In this document: piece by piece, positions 38,701-53,700 of the stretch | Layout of the letters: every line of letters begins with the position of its first letter | Numbering within the stretch: position 1 is the stretch's first letter | Assembly: GCA_964059195.1 (NCBI GenBank) | Contig: CAXKWD010000005.1 | Location: 140,703,686-140,767,685, forward strand | Origin: Ectobius pallidus | Taxonomy: Eukaryota > Arthropoda > Insecta > Blattodea > Ectobiidae | Length of the DNA stretch: 64,000 bases | Reading direction: 5' to 3' | Notes under the pieces: model-generated | The model's input: only the letters and a program-made list of their open reading frames with translations | Database searches by the model: none | What the model was told of the DNA's origin: nothing | Program-made: the position numbers and the translations under genes

Positions 38701-41700
38701 GATACAGATTAATTGAGACAGATTCAAAATGATTAAACGAAGCTGTTTGAAAGAATGTTTGTGTGGCCACTTTAGTCAGCATGAAACCAGCAAACTAATA
38801 GACCCCTTCTCATCCAACAAGCGGGCAAACTTGAAGACACGACTGAATAGCTCCTCACCAACCTGTCTCACAAGCATTAATTATATTTTGAATGTTTTTT
38901 TGTAGAACCTCAGCATGAAAACACGCTCGTGTGGCCCTGCCTTAAAGAAAATAAGATTATTCTTAAAGTCATCTTGTAAGGAAGTTAAGTATTGAATAGC
39001 CTGAACATTATTTTAGAAGTAACTGGTATACAAGAATTAATTGTTGAACTGGGATTTATGTTTAATGATATTTGTATATAGTTATATACAAAAGGACTGC
39101 CTGCATGGTCTTGTGGTTAGCGTCACTGAATACAGATTTGTAGGCCTGGGTTCGATTCCTGGTACATCCTCAGATTTTCCTGAGGTAGGGAGGTCTGGAA
39201 AGGGGTGCACTCAGCCTCATGTTTCAAACAGAGGAGCTACTTGATAGAGAATTAGCAGCTCCGGTCTTGGAAACCACGGTTAATGGCAATGGGTGTCGGC
39301 ATGCTGACCACAAGCCCCCCCAATCCTGCCATCTGCCTGTGGTAGATGATGCAGCGGTTGGGTGGTAGGCCGTGTCCCTTCAGGGATGTAGTGTCATGGA
39401 GTTAGTTTAGTTTAGTTTAGTTTAGTTTATATACAAAATATTCATTCAGTCATAATATAGGAAGAGCTAGATGAGAGTAAGGTAAAAACACACCTTTGAC
39501 AAAAGGAAGAAAAGCAAAATGATGAAGAGTTCCAAATATAAACAAGGAATACCACCCAATTAATTATAAATATTTTAGGGTCAACTCTTCATGCATTTAT
39601 TATTTTTCATTTAATTATTTTGGGATGATGATAATATAATGAGCTAGTTCCTTCTTGAAAGATAGAAATAAGAATGGTAATTTAGACATATTTATAACTT
39701 GCAATAGGCATGACAAGTCTTGTTGGGTTTAGGGGTGCAAAACGAATACCATACAACTGGTCCTGACGGGAGGACGTCTTCTTATTACTCTAAATCTCAG
39801 ATGAGTAAGTATTCAACATTTGTCTCTTGTTCGTTTTGTGCAGGAATTCACAAGCTTCATTATCACCAAAGGGATAAGTGCAAAGTACGCAATCCTACAA
39901 GTGGTGTGAGTCACTAACAAGGCTCTCCTGTAATGAGAGGTGGTGGGGAGAAGTGTTTACTACTCATGCATCTGTGTCCGGTACACTTACCTTCACACAG
40001 GACACAGATGTTTCCATGAGTAACAACAGTTCCAACACAACTCTTCAACAGGTCATGTGGAAAAGCAAACTACGACTACTGCTCAGCAAAGTCATGCAAC
40101 ATTGGAAATACGCAATTTGTGATAACAAATACATTGATTTCTACTTAAAATACACTGAAAAACTGACACATTTAAAAATGTAAACTTAAAAAAATTGAAA
40201 GAATTAAACATCACGTCATTGCAAGTTGTGATGAAAAACTGACACATTTAAAAATGTAAACTTAAAAAAAATTGAGAGAATTAAACATCACGTCATTGCA
40301 AGTTGTGATGAATGTGGTAATTTGTCTGCAGGTGTTAAGGAATTTTCTATAGATTGTGAAAATTTCATATAACCTTCAGCGTTTTTTTTATTGTCTGTGT
40401 TATTGAAAAGTAGAATTTTGTAACCTGAATGTGGAGATAAAACTTAATGAACTACAGAGGAAAATGTATCACGAGATGAGATTTGAAAATCAGACCTTCT
40501 GCAAAATATGGCAAATGCTCAACTAATGAACTACACTTAAGAACTGTGCAAGCTCGTATAGGCCTGCTGATTCCTTCTTGCTTTTTAAAAGTAAGTTATG
40601 ACTTCAGGGGCATATAATTAATATATTTCAATAGAGAAATATTGCAAAATGTTGCAAGAAGTCAGTTTTCTTCAAATGTACGAAATTTCAAAATTGGAGC
40701 ACAGCAACAATTACTTGTCATTTTTTTTTCAGACAGCTTGAATTAAAAGTAGAACTTCTAACACATGGCACTCGTACATAAAGTAAAAGTTGCATATTAT
40801 CATCACACTAGTGCTATAAAACTATATGCCGCTCCATTGTCACCAACTAAGGTTTTAGTCACGTGAAAAATATTCTTTTAATTAAGGATATTTGTATATG
40901 ATTATTAAATAGATTCAGTTAGATAAAAATTTAAAGTGTTAAGTCTCTAACGGTGGTCACAAAAATAGTCATAATTGGTAGTTGATAAGCATTGTTATTG
41001 GCAGTCTTGCACCAGCTGTCAGCGCATGTGCATGTGAATATTAATCGGTGTTTACAACACCGATATGTAATTCTTTAGAATAAATCTAATATATATTAAT
41101 ATTTAAAAATATTGTGAGATACACATGGTAAAATTATTTTATTTTGCTCATATTATTGCTATCCTAGCCCTTATTTTGCAAATATACAGAGGCACTAAAA
41201 AATTGTTGGGGAGCAAGAATTGGATTTTCAATAGTTATATATAGACTTTATAAATACCGGTTATAAAAAGTTAAATCTGGGGGGGAGGAAGATTTTTATT
41301 GGTTGGACAGTTCCTGAAAGTAGTTCATTGGTAGAGCATTAATTAAGCAGAGGATTCTGGGGTTGATTCCCAGCTGAGGAAAATCTTAAAACACTGTAAC
41401 CTACCGTATATTTAATCAATTGTATATAATAAAAAGTATTGTACTTCTGTTTTAATTTAAGAAAACACTTTAAAGTTATTTTAACATATGTTTAAACAAA
41501 TGTTTACCCCAGGGCTTTCTAATCTATCATATTTCTACAAGGGCCAATAAAAATGTTTATTGGTGCTTACACCTCGTCAGCAATAGTAGGAAGTTCCTTA
41601 TTTGTAATATATTGAAAATTATTGACAATATCAGTGTACTTAATACTTCACAAATTTGTATTTCTAGGATAAAACATGCAAGAGGTTAGCTGCGGGTTGG

Positions 41701-44700
41701 GAACAAGAACTGAAGAATGTGTTGGCTTACTCTGAGACTAGCACGTCGGCGTTCCTTCTCTTGCTCGTTTCCCGCGAGCTGTTGTACGGGGGGCATGGAG
41801 GTGCCGCTCTCCCCGGCCAAACCGCCCGCGTATGAACGAGAGAAGCTCCGACCCAGACTTCCCCCACCGACCAACTTCTCCGCGCGCCTACGTTCTGCCC
41901 GGCTTATGCGCACAAAGTGCTCAAAGGATGCTCTGGGAAGACATACAGAAAAAAACAAAAGTAGAAGAAGCTAAAACTTAGGGAAATACCCATTTCCCAC
42001 ATGCAGGGCTTATAGTAACTAGGCACTTAAATTAAGTTATACTACTATAGATAATGATTTATCCATTACTACCTAATAATATATCCCACTACAAAGCAGA
42101 ATTACCTACTTAATATGGAACGTTTTATTCCCCTTAAAAATGGTTAAAAAGGATAGTTGAAAAATTGTGATAGTAAAAAAATTCAAAATATTAATTTTAG
42201 TAGTGTCCGAGAGACATTACAGACAATGTAAAAACCTCAATAAAGCAGGAACTTTGATTTCTATTTTTCACGACATTGCTAATGCTATTATGTAATAAAA
42301 TGCTATGAAAAACAAAGAGATCTTACACTTTGATGTTTAACTTTGGAATAGAATACATTTGGAGTGTAAGTACACAACGGATGAGATATGTATATTTTTA
42401 AAAAATAAAATAATGTAAAAAAGCAATAAAAATTCACTAGTAAAACAAAAAAAAAAACAAGAATAAATTCCAGAATAATCAATCTTCCAATAGTATTTTG
42501 TTATTATTTACTTAAGTTGATAAATTGGATTCAAGGTAAATTAACAACCTTGTTTATTGGAAGGATTATTTTGCTGCACCGAAGGTTAAAGCAGACAAAA
42601 AATAAACTCATGAGTATTCAGTTTTTATCTAATTAGACATTTTAAGATAAGTAAATGATAGTAAACCAACAAATATAAAAATAAAATAGAACTGTAGATA
42701 ATATGCCTATTTAGTCAGACAGTTTTTTGAACTTGTAGGCCATGGTCCAGTAGGGCTTAATATTTCCGACATGTCACCAGTAACTGTATCTGTCATTTTT
42801 AGGAGTCCTCTCTCTCAGGCAGTTGGCAGTGAACTGTGGCAGGTGTCAGTGTCATTCACAATTAAATATGAGTGACAATTTAGGTCTGCCACAGTTCAAT
42901 GCTGATTGCAGGAGAAAAAACCTCTGAAGATATCAAACACAGTTGTTGGTGAAACATCAGGAATACTAAATCCTACTGGACCATGGTTTACAAGCTCGAA
43001 AAACTTGTCAAGGTATTCTAACAATGTCCATGAAAGCCTGTTATAATATTCCTATTTATTTTTATACTTTTTGCTTCCAAATATAACCGCTCTATCCTAC
43101 AGTGATTAAAAGAAAATAATGTACACAGAAAACTATTGTCTCCGGAGCTAATACTCGACATATTTATGTTAATCATAAAACCATAACTTACTGCTGTTCT
43201 TGAATTACCTCTTTTGAGGTCTATAAGAAGGAAAAGCAAGATACGTGCCTCTTTTTCCTTGTCATATCATCCCTTTGTGTGATTCATTCCAAAGATAAAC
43301 ATAGACAGTTGAAGGCTTCTCTTATAAAGACTCCCTTATGTGAGTGTGTGCATAATGAACTAAAAATTTGTACTATGGATAAAAAGTTCCATAAAAAAGT
43401 CTTGGTACCATAACCTTTAAGAAGAATTAACATTAAGCTGACCAGATGTCCCAATTTTTCTGGGACAATCCCAGTTTACACACAAATATAAGAAAAATCT
43501 TTAAGGCATCTTAACAGTCCCGGTTTTTAAATTCAGAAGCAAAATGTGATAAAAATGTTCTTAATTATTTAATTTTGTCATTGCTAGCAATGCAAGACTT
43601 GAAGGAGGCTTGAGATACGTATTTTCACAAAACTTAAGGCTGTTTTGCCTAGCAGGAGTGCAGTAAGGCAGAAATTAGTTTTCTGCCTGGCCATGCCTAA
43701 AAAGAAATGTTCAACTAAAGACTTTCCTAATCTAAAATAATTTTTAGTAAACTAACATTAACATGTCTGATGAAAAAAGTAACAATAGTTTTGAAAAGTA
43801 AAAGTGAATTTTTCTTATAACCATAAAGTCCTTAACTGCTACAATCATTTCACTCCTCTAGTAAGTATGGCGATAAATCCTAGTGTTGGAATTGCGACTA
43901 ATTATTAAGAAAGACTTATGAACTATGTAAGTAATGCAGTAATTTCCAAAAGTATAGGCACTGCAGTAAATACACTTGAGTTAATAATGATTTTTATTTT
44001 GAAAGTGCAAACATTTTAAAATTGACTCAATTTTGAAAAACTCTCACTTTTTTTTGTGAATTGTAGATTTTTTTGTATTATTCAAAATGAACCTGTGTTT
44101 GGAATGGGTTTCCAGCTGCTGGATTAAAATTACGATGAATATAGTAATAGGCCCTACCACCTAATATTATCTAAATTGTAGCCTAATAATGAAGTGAAAT
44201 ATAAACTTTTCCCCTGGAAAATCTGGTCAGCCTAAATAACATGTGTAAGCAAAACTGGCCTTAAATTGATTATTAGAGGCTCTGCATGTGAGGGGCATTA
44301 GCATTAAATAAATTATTAGTAATTAACAGTACAACTAGAAATGCAAAGCTCATAACATTTTCTTAATTATCATCACCACATTATATTAAAAGAAACATCT
44401 TAAAATAAAAACTCTAAGTTGTGTTGTAAATTAAATTATGAAAATGGGAAAGAATGCCTCAGAATGTGCTTTCTTTTCCATTGCCATATATTTATTTACA
44501 AGCACTGGGGGCACAGGCTCCACTAACAAGCAGGAAACATTCTTCCAGTGCAGAAATAATTAACCCTAACAAACACTAAGAGTAAGAGGTTAAGGGTTGC
44601 CAGATCCGTTAAATCAACAATGGGTTAAATTTCTAAGCAGTTTATATTCTCTAAGGCAAAATAGTTGACTACTATACTTACTTCCCCATTCCACCTTATA

Positions 44701-47700
44701 GTAAAAGATATCTTGAATAACCTAATAAAAAGTTATCATTAATAGCTAGTTAACCCTTAAGTACTCATGTTAGGTCACTATGACTTGAGCTTTTTTCTTT
44801 TCTTTATTTTCTTTGATGTAATGTGATTTGCAGATTGGTAGTAATATGTAGCCTAATTTCTTCTGGTTTGGTTTTATGGTTATTTAAAAATAGTGATGTA
44901 CTGCTACTTAGGTTTGTGACCATCATTGGTGTGCTGAATTTGGTCCTGCAGGAGCTCTTTTACTTGCCTGTAAAACTACAGACATGGGCCTGTCACGTTT
45001 AGTCGCACATAAATGCTACTGACCTTGATCGGGATCAAACCCGTTATCTTGGGCATAGAAAGCCAGCACAATACTGACCACGCCAGCCAGGCTGAGAGTA
45101 ATTTATTCTGTTATTAAGCTCTTTGAAACTATTAATTAAGTGGAAGGAAAGGAAATAGACATTAAATCCATGTCTGGGATATTAATACAAGTAAGAATCA
45201 GCTTGAAACTGTTTGGTGAAAATCGTTGTTGGTGTTAAATTTTACACATCAATTCTGACCAGACATGAGTGTTAGTGTTTTGCTGAATTTGCAAGAGCTA
45301 TCAATTTGGATAAGTGAGCAGCTTAGCAGACTTCTTTCTTTATGTGAAAGTATTACCGGTACTTAAAGAGTTTAGTGTGTTTTCAACGTAGCTCGGTGAT
45401 GAGTCATTGGGAGAGCTTTCTGAACTTGAAATTGACAGTGAATAAGATTAAAGTTCACCTTGTGAAAAGGAAAAAAATTCCTGACAATATGAGTGACTAT
45501 TACATGGGAAAGAATGGCAAAACTTAATGGAATAATAATCATATAGTAAAGGGGTCGAGCCAAAAAGCACAATGTTGTATCACATTGTATGATATGAGTA
45601 ATGTAGGACAGTGCGCTATATCCATGGGAAATATGTGTAAAAGAGAATACAAGATTATGTGCACAAAATGTGGAGAGTAAGACGAAATTTATTTCAGTTT
45701 GTGCTAATTAGATTTTAATAATTCTCTTTTAGAATTCTAGATCAAGAAGTTGTGTTTTTTTTTAAATTTCACTTTATATTATTTAAGCATTAGTACTTCA
45801 TTTTCTACATTTAAGAGGATATTACAAATTAATAGTCCATGCATTCAATCATGAGATGCTGATGGGTCAAACTGACCAGATTTCAGTGTTTGTGTTAACA
45901 TTCTGCCTCATATGAGTACTTAAGGGTTAATAAATGAATTTGCTGGTATTGTTAATAAATAAGGAACATTTAAATAAGATCCATATTAGAACTATGTAAA
46001 TTGATACTAGATGCTTAAACGTGCATATTGTATGAAAGACTAGCGTATCTAAGAAAATTAGTGCTACCTGTATTACCTATTACTATAATGATTTAAGATG
46101 TTGCAAGTTAGTAATGTGATAAAAATTCTATTATGCACTAAAATATTCACTATTATTCAAGAGTCGAGTTTCTCAACCTTCCTAGTTTACTTCTTATATA
46201 CTCTACATTCTACAGCAACTGCAATTTTGAATAAAAGAAACATGAATAAAAATGTAAACATGAGTACTTACATTAATGTCAGGTATTTGTTGTTTTGCTG
46301 GATATCTCTAATGAAATCAGTCGTAATATTACAAAAGAGCTAAGTGATATATACCTTTATTAATGGGAAATTTCTGGCTTCTACTTTCACAGACATTTGT
46401 ATTTTGTATCTTGTGCTGGGAAACCAACAGTATTTCCTCACACCTGGCAAATCACAACATACAGAAGCCATGAACACAATGCATCATGGATTACTCATTC
46501 ACAGATGTGAATTATATTGATGAAATGCATGGTTTATGTGACAGAATAATTTATACTCCATTTTTCTTTCTACATTCTTATTTCCTCTTCCATCAATAGT
46601 CTTGCTCTTCTCAGAACAGTCCTGTTTGATGGCAAAATATTCTGCTGTCCTGAAAGTTTGATTGGGAATGCTCAAATGTCCCTCATTTTTGTGATTCTAA
46701 TTAGCCAGTATAGGCCTACTTTATGCAACATTAATGAAAGTTGCTACAGTGAAGCCATTGTCAAAACAGACTTTAATGGGTTATCATGTGCTGACTTTTA
46801 TGACAAAATAGCAGAAGAAAATGCACTTCTTGATAAAATACACAAAAGTTAAATGTACACTGACACTGAGGCATCTACTTCTAAGGAATAAGTTATCTAC
46901 ATCTGTCTGCAGAAGAAATTTAAGAAGCCATTTAAGTAATTTGGAATAATTTGTGCATGTGAGACAAAGGTCAATTTTAAATGTTTACTAAATTCTGTGG
47001 ACAAAATTTTTGTTCCCTTTTTTCCTTAATAACTGTCTTAGGTTATTTCCAAAAATGTTTAAAATGTTCTGTTTTTATATAAACATTATATGGACATCCG
47101 ATTAGAGTATTAAGTTTAATGCCTTGATTCATGAACTGTTTTGGCAAATATTAGACTGGCCCAATCATAGTTGTTGCCTCTTTCCAGAGATATATAATGT
47201 AGACATTAAAGTTTCAGCATTTAATGACGAAATGCAAATACAGCAGCTAGTTTTCCAGAGCTCATCCTGATTGGTTGAAATCTCATAAGCCTGCCGACTA
47301 AAAATTTAGAGTCATATTTGATCATCCTACATTTTGTCATGGAGTTCCTCGGTGATGGAAACAGAATGGGTTGCCTAAATTTGTGTGAATTATCACTGAC
47401 CTGGTTGCAAGCCAGAGAATTCATTATTAAACTACAAATGTCTGTGGCAGTACCTTACAAATTTCACATCCTCAGAAATAAGTTACTGTATATTTCTCAT
47501 AAGTTATAAAATATTTTTGCTAGCTAATTGTCAATATTCAATTAAAAACAAGCAGATAATATACACAAGAAAAGAGTATATGCGATGTTACAATGGTTGA
47601 AAAACACTGGTTCAGGATATGGGGATATTGCTTTTGAACACATGGGAATGCATTAAATTTTAGAATGACTGGCAACCCTCAATCTAGTATAAATTCTCCA

Positions 47701-50700
47701 TGATTTTTTTATTGTCACTAAGAGTAGTTTTGTAAAAGACTGACTTTTACAGTAATAAATAAATTTGCTGTTTATGAATCAAGTTTAATAGCTTGAGTAA
47801 AGCAAATCTAACTAGCTTATTGTTCTGATAAAAACAAATATGCAGTAAAAATTTCAAGTGTAAATGATATTATAAAAATAAATTATTTTCCCCATAGTAT
47901 TTCGATAGTAGTTTTAGTTCTGCATCTATTGCAATTTTGTACTAAATCGAGTTTCAAATAAATCTGTGCTCTGTGGTGTGTAGGACTATTGTATTTTTTG
48001 TAACACTATAAGAATTAATGAGCACAAAAAGTACTGATACAAGTACTGATACAAAGAGGCACCTATTATTGGTGAAAATTTTTGACAGATTTTGTAAATT
48101 TTTTTATAGTCATTTCAGTATATTTTTATTAATTTAATAAACAATTTCGCTATTTTTTTTAGGACTTTAGGGAATAAAAGATTCAGTAAACACTAATTTT
48201 AGTTGGTTTAGTTTTCAAAATGCAAACAAGCTGTCGGTTTCAATATGTACTGATTTGCCATGAAATCGGTTGAAACATCAACTATTAATTTTTACTGTCA
48301 CAGTTTACCTTTGATGATTGAATCGCAGTTACCATCATTTATAGTTGCCACATTCAAACTGCTTCTTATGTAATTCACATTTTTTCCTCAATTATTTCAT
48401 AATTTTGCTGAAAGGTGAATAATTTCCAAATTTTTTGTGAAATTTTTTTGAATAGGCATTGTTAAGTCTGAACAATTTGACTCCTTGATGAATTGTGAAC
48501 TAGGTGATGACTGCTATGAATAATTACTTTTTTCATTTTACTTTCAAACAAGTGCTCACATGAGTATGTTGTTTATGCCCAAAAAATATATTTAGTTAAA
48601 GCAAGCATTTATTTCTTCAAGAACTGTGAAATGAAACTATCCTATACCTGAAGAAATATCTTGCGTTTTTACATGTAATCCTTTGTTGAAAGGGAAATTT
48701 TGCAAATTATTTTAAAAATTAAATGTATAATAACCTAATTATTGTCTATTCTGTATTATTGTGTACCGTACTGTAAGTAATTTATTTAACACTCAAATTA
48801 AAGATTTTTTGACTGAATCGATGAAGGAATGCCAAACAATGTTATTAACAAATCTCACACTTTTTAAATTTTCAAATTAAAGTGATTCTTTAGCATAAAT
48901 TTTAGATTGAAAAAACTCGAAACACTTATGAACCTTGGAAATTAGAAAAAAAAAACTGGAGAAACAATTTATTTTTTGTTTGTTTTTTACAACCTCAACT
49001 GCAAATTCTTTGGCTGTTTTCCAACGTCTTCCACAGTGGAAATTGTTATATCTTGAGAGATCAATTCAAAAGCCCAGCTCTTACACAGCAATTAGAAAAT
49101 TAGAACAATTGGCATGCATATTTTTTGCACTGAAAGATGTTTCCAACACCATTCCACATAGCGCTCTAACGGGATGAAAACAGAAAGTGCTTCACAAAGG
49201 GAAAGTGCAAGAGCTAGAGGGATCTGTGACTGTGTCTAATAATTCTTTAAGCATTCCACTCACTTTATGAGAAGAAAGCCCTGTAGGGACAAACAGAAAA
49301 CTCCATCACCAGAATGCATTCAGGAAGACATAAAATACAAAGGCGGATCAAATAATATTGTGAATGGTAGCCAGCTATCACTGTTCTATGGCATGTGATG
49401 AATTTTTATTGCGGACTATAATGCTTTCTAATATTCTAATATTTCTTTCTCTGTAAGACAAAATGAATATCAATCTGCCTTGTCATAAATTAAAGAAGCT
49501 TTGTGTATGGAACAGGGAGCTTTACTTTTTTTTTTTTTTCTGAATCCTACAAAGGCACCAGGTTGCTGAAGGATTGGTGCATAATTCAACACCCTCTCCC
49601 CCTTATCACTGCCTTCTAGACTGTATTACTTGTGTATACACTGCTTGTCCTATACGGCTAATTTTGCGTATGCGGCGACATTACAGATGGCAGCACCTTT
49701 CACACCCAGCTGCAATACCCTTTATATTACCGTATGCTCTGTGTTGCCCTCTGAAGTATAAACTCGGAAACTGAAATATGCTGGAATTTCATGCTATCTG
49801 GGTGTGAACTGTGTCACCTCTACTGGAGAAATTAGGCAATTTAACAATACTCTGAACTCCATGTTAAAATAAGCATAGGACAGGCAGTGTAATTCTCGAG
49901 ATGGCGGTGCCCTTATTTAACAATATTTGGACAACATTGAATAGATGTCAAAGATTTGTTACTGCAGTGATTCTCATACCATAATAAGTAAGAAAAATTA
50001 CTGCCATCATCTTATGTTGAGAAGATGATATAGTGAGTGCTGAAGTAAAGCATAGAAAGTCCATTGTATTTCGTGTATATTGTGTCCAAGGACACAAGGA
50101 ACTTTAGATTTTGAGAAAAAAGGATTACTTCATGAAATTTGATGTCCTGAACGATGAGGGTCTCATCGCTAAATACAATAAATATTCACGGGAGGGCAAT
50201 ATCATTCAGCTGGCAGATGGAGTACAGCTGAAGATGACAATGGTCTTTATACTGAAAGTTAAGTTTATGTGCAATTTCTAATTCACCATAAAATAGTTTA
50301 TGTTTTATAACTTCACTGTGTTAACTTCTAATATAATGTTGAATACAAAATCGAGTTTTCAATCCAACAGCAAAGCTACAAATAACAATGAATGCAGAAT
50401 ATTCTCATATTTTTAGTTAAACTAGTTTTATATTCATTACAAGATGCACCATAAAATAATATGGATTTATCAATTTTATTTAAAGAATTTTAGATTTACT
50501 CATAGCTAGCATCTGTACTCTAACTGATCACTCAGTAGTAAATACCACAGAATATGAGGATTAAATATCTTCCCTCAACTTAGAAAACAGAAAGTTTACC
50601 ATGTTTAAAAAATATTTTAAAAAATAGTATTAAGATACGCAGACTGAATTTCTGCACGTTTTGTCAGGGCAAGGAAGTTAAGAAATTCTAGTGTATTTTT

Positions 50701-53700
50701 TTGGAACATACATATGGATTGGATGATCTTATGGTCTGAAAACTTCCTGGCAGTAGGTAAAACATTTCCATATAAAATCGGCAAATAATAGAGACAATTT
50801 ATGCCATACTTTATTCTGCACGTTTTATCAGGGCAAGGAAGTTAAGAAATTCTAGTGTATTTTTTTGGAACATACATATGGATTGGATGATCTTATGGTC
50901 TGAAAACTTCCTGGCAGTAGGTAAAACATATCTATATAAAATCGGCAAATAGAGACAACAATTTATGCCATATTTTATTACCTTTTTCAACTCACCATTT
51001 GCTAAGAACAGCTGATCACTGAAATTCCATTCTTTATATTTTTTGATCCACCTCTTTACTAGAGAATGGACAGTAGGAACTAGATTTTCTATATCTGAGA
51101 GGATGGCACACTTAGAAACTTAATACAATGTGGAGAGCATGTGCACATAATTATTATTTGCACTTCCTGAAGCTATCTTGTGACAGTGGAGTAACCCTTC
51201 CTGCAACTTGAATGCTTAAAAAATTATCACTTTTATCTTCGTCAATAAATAATGTAAACCACCTTACATCTAATTATAGCAATAGGCACTGTTACAGATA
51301 TGGCAACTATCTTGTGGATAATTATTGAAGAGACTGAAGAACGTATTAAATGAACATTACGAAATACTATGAAGTGCTATGTATAGTTTGATTTGGGATA
51401 TAAATATAATTTTCTAGGGGCTTATAACCCTCCTTTTAGACTTCAAATTTTTTAGGGAGCTTTTATAAATCTGATCTTATTAGGTACATCAGATTTGTGT
51501 TTCTAACTTAACAGAGAGTAAAGTTTTGGGGTGGCAAATCAATCTTAAATTAATTTGTCTGAAAAAAATGCTAGTCATGTATAAGCCAGGTTTAACCTGC
51601 TACTGTATGTGTAGATTACATAGATGATAAATATTGTGGTTTGTTGATTTACGGTTATTTAGAGTCCGTCTGCTCTATCCTGTCACAAACATTTAAGAAA
51701 GAGATGAAAGTACTCACCATCTCTCTCGCACCAGTGCTGCCACAAGGTTCATCAAAACTTGTTTATGGTGTTCAAGGAAGGGGGCGGACACCAGGAATTT
51801 TTGCAACAGGGTGGGTGTACCGTTAACCTTGACGAGGATTTCGCATTGTGTTACAGTAGGGGGTAGTTCTTGACTATCTCCCTCTCTTTCATCTTGTTTG
51901 TGACAAGATAGATCAGACGGACTCTAACAGTGGGGGTTTACTGCAACTGAGGCCTGTGACAGTCATCAATATTCCAGAATTTTGTTTCGCAGAAATTCTT
52001 TTACATGCCTGTTAATGTACAGAAATGGGCCTGTCAGATCAATGCACACATAAATGCAATCGACCTGGGCCAGGATTGAATCTGTGACCTTGGGCATAGA
52101 AAGCCTTTGCCAAATTTATTGTACAACCCAGTACAACAATTGCATTACACAGGTGATAATTATAGCAATAAAAAAATAAGTAGCAGTTGCTATATAGGCC
52201 TATTATTAATGTGGTGAATGTATAGAAAGCTGATCAAAGTGCTATTCATGTGATATATTTTACATGCATGAAAAGTTGCCACATCTGCAGTGCTGCTCTC
52301 TGTCTATAACTATACCAACGATATGACTGTACAATATTTTATTCTCTGCCATACATGTAACAGGTTCGTTGCTGAGTAGTTTTAACACCATAATCTTATG
52401 TACAACCCAAGCACTGTTGCTACCACACACAATTCTGCAAATTAAGTTCTTATTAATGTGAAAGACTGTTTAATACTTTGACTGCTGATCCCATCTATTG
52501 ATAATATTTTCCATGTATTTTATTCTTGAGTTTTGTGAATTGACAGCATTTTATCATAGTGTGTAGCCTATTGATTTTGTAGGCTTTATATGGCTTCTTT
52601 GTTATGTCTTGCTTCTTTTTCAATACTGTGTCACCATCGCTCTGCTTAAATTCAATAACCTGTACTTTACCACTAGATCAATAGAATAACATTTTCAAAA
52701 ATCCTAAAATTTAAAAACACTACTCTCTTTCTTACACCTTTTTCTTACATTTTGCTTGAATCTGTATATTACTACTGCAATAAAAGTTTTACCTATCAAT
52801 TTTCTTCTTATACAGTTTTATATCGAAAAATTCACGAACAAATAAGTCACTATAATAAGATATAAAATGTTTTGTCCAAACTTTCCACTAAAACTCAATT
52901 AAAACTCTATATAAAATTTATATTAAAACACTATTCACTTAGTGGTAAAAACTTTTAAAAATGGTTAAAAACCTTTCACTGACGTTTCAGCCTGTCACCT
53001 CCAGGCCTTTTTCATTGACAGGCTGAAACGTCAGTGAAAGGTTTTTAACCATTTTTAAAAGTTTTTACCACTAAGTGAATAGTGTTTTAATATAAATTTT
53101 ATATAGAGTTTAAATAAGTCACTGCAGTCTAAATACCATTAACGAATTGTTCAGGAGAGGAGTAATGGCAAGATGAGCATGCAGCAGATAATTGTGGATT
53201 TTACCCAGACCAAATCGTCGGTGCAACAGTTTTCTATCTAACCATGTTTACTGTGGACAAGTAACTAGGAATCCTAACTGAAGTCAATGGAATTGGCCAT
53301 CAGAGAGAAAACCATCAAGCCTAGCAATATAGCATAGTTACAATGCATGTTTTACATTCTCAATTATTCATAACGCTGAAGCCACAAATAACTAAAAGGC
53401 TGGAAAAAGTATTGTCTTTATGGATTCTATGTGCGACATTGAGTCGCTTCAAAAGAAAAATTGAAAAATTAAATTTCAAGGGAAAAATATTTTTGGGGAC
53501 CAGAATGTGGGAAACTAGTGACCAATTTTTCTGATTGTTGTATTTTTTCTATTTACCTTAAGAATTTTAAGAATGCGGCTTATATTTAAGTGTTTTCATC
53601 AATACGGTACATTGCATAATGAAAGAAGAAATAGAGCAACTAATGGGAATGCATTACTGTGTCCAACTTTAGCCCCAAATTAAAATCACTGAATTAAAAG

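Larger units (their letters stand above)
18656..41730 (-). other. Kazn: Kazrin intron f-g, 23 kb, transposon-rich
   Basis: Contains the intact LINE at 18.9-22.3 kb, mariner fold-backs at 22.6 and 27.6 kb, LINE remnants at 24.0 and 25.6 kb, SINEs at 27.2, 30.9, 32.4, 38.4 and 39.1 kb, the hairpin MITE at 33.5 kb and simple repeats. The segments 28.3-30.9, 34.7-38.3 and 39.5-41.3 kb are AT-rich and show no gene, apart from a short tandem duplication at 40.16 kb. Confidence 0.7.

Noticed and set aside
41717..41974. Plus-strand ORF of 85 codons in the GC-rich patch
   Set aside because: It is the antisense shadow of kazrin exon f, which has proper splice sites on the minus strand.
46658..46852. 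Small plus-strand gene ending in DKIHKS
   Set aside because: No start context, splice sites, repeat partner or known motif; indistinguishable from a random open frame.
48935..49177. Reverse transcriptase remnant (ALKDVSNTIPHSAL)
   Set aside because: One RT-like phrase only; no neighbouring RT block in the expected positions, so chance cannot be excluded.
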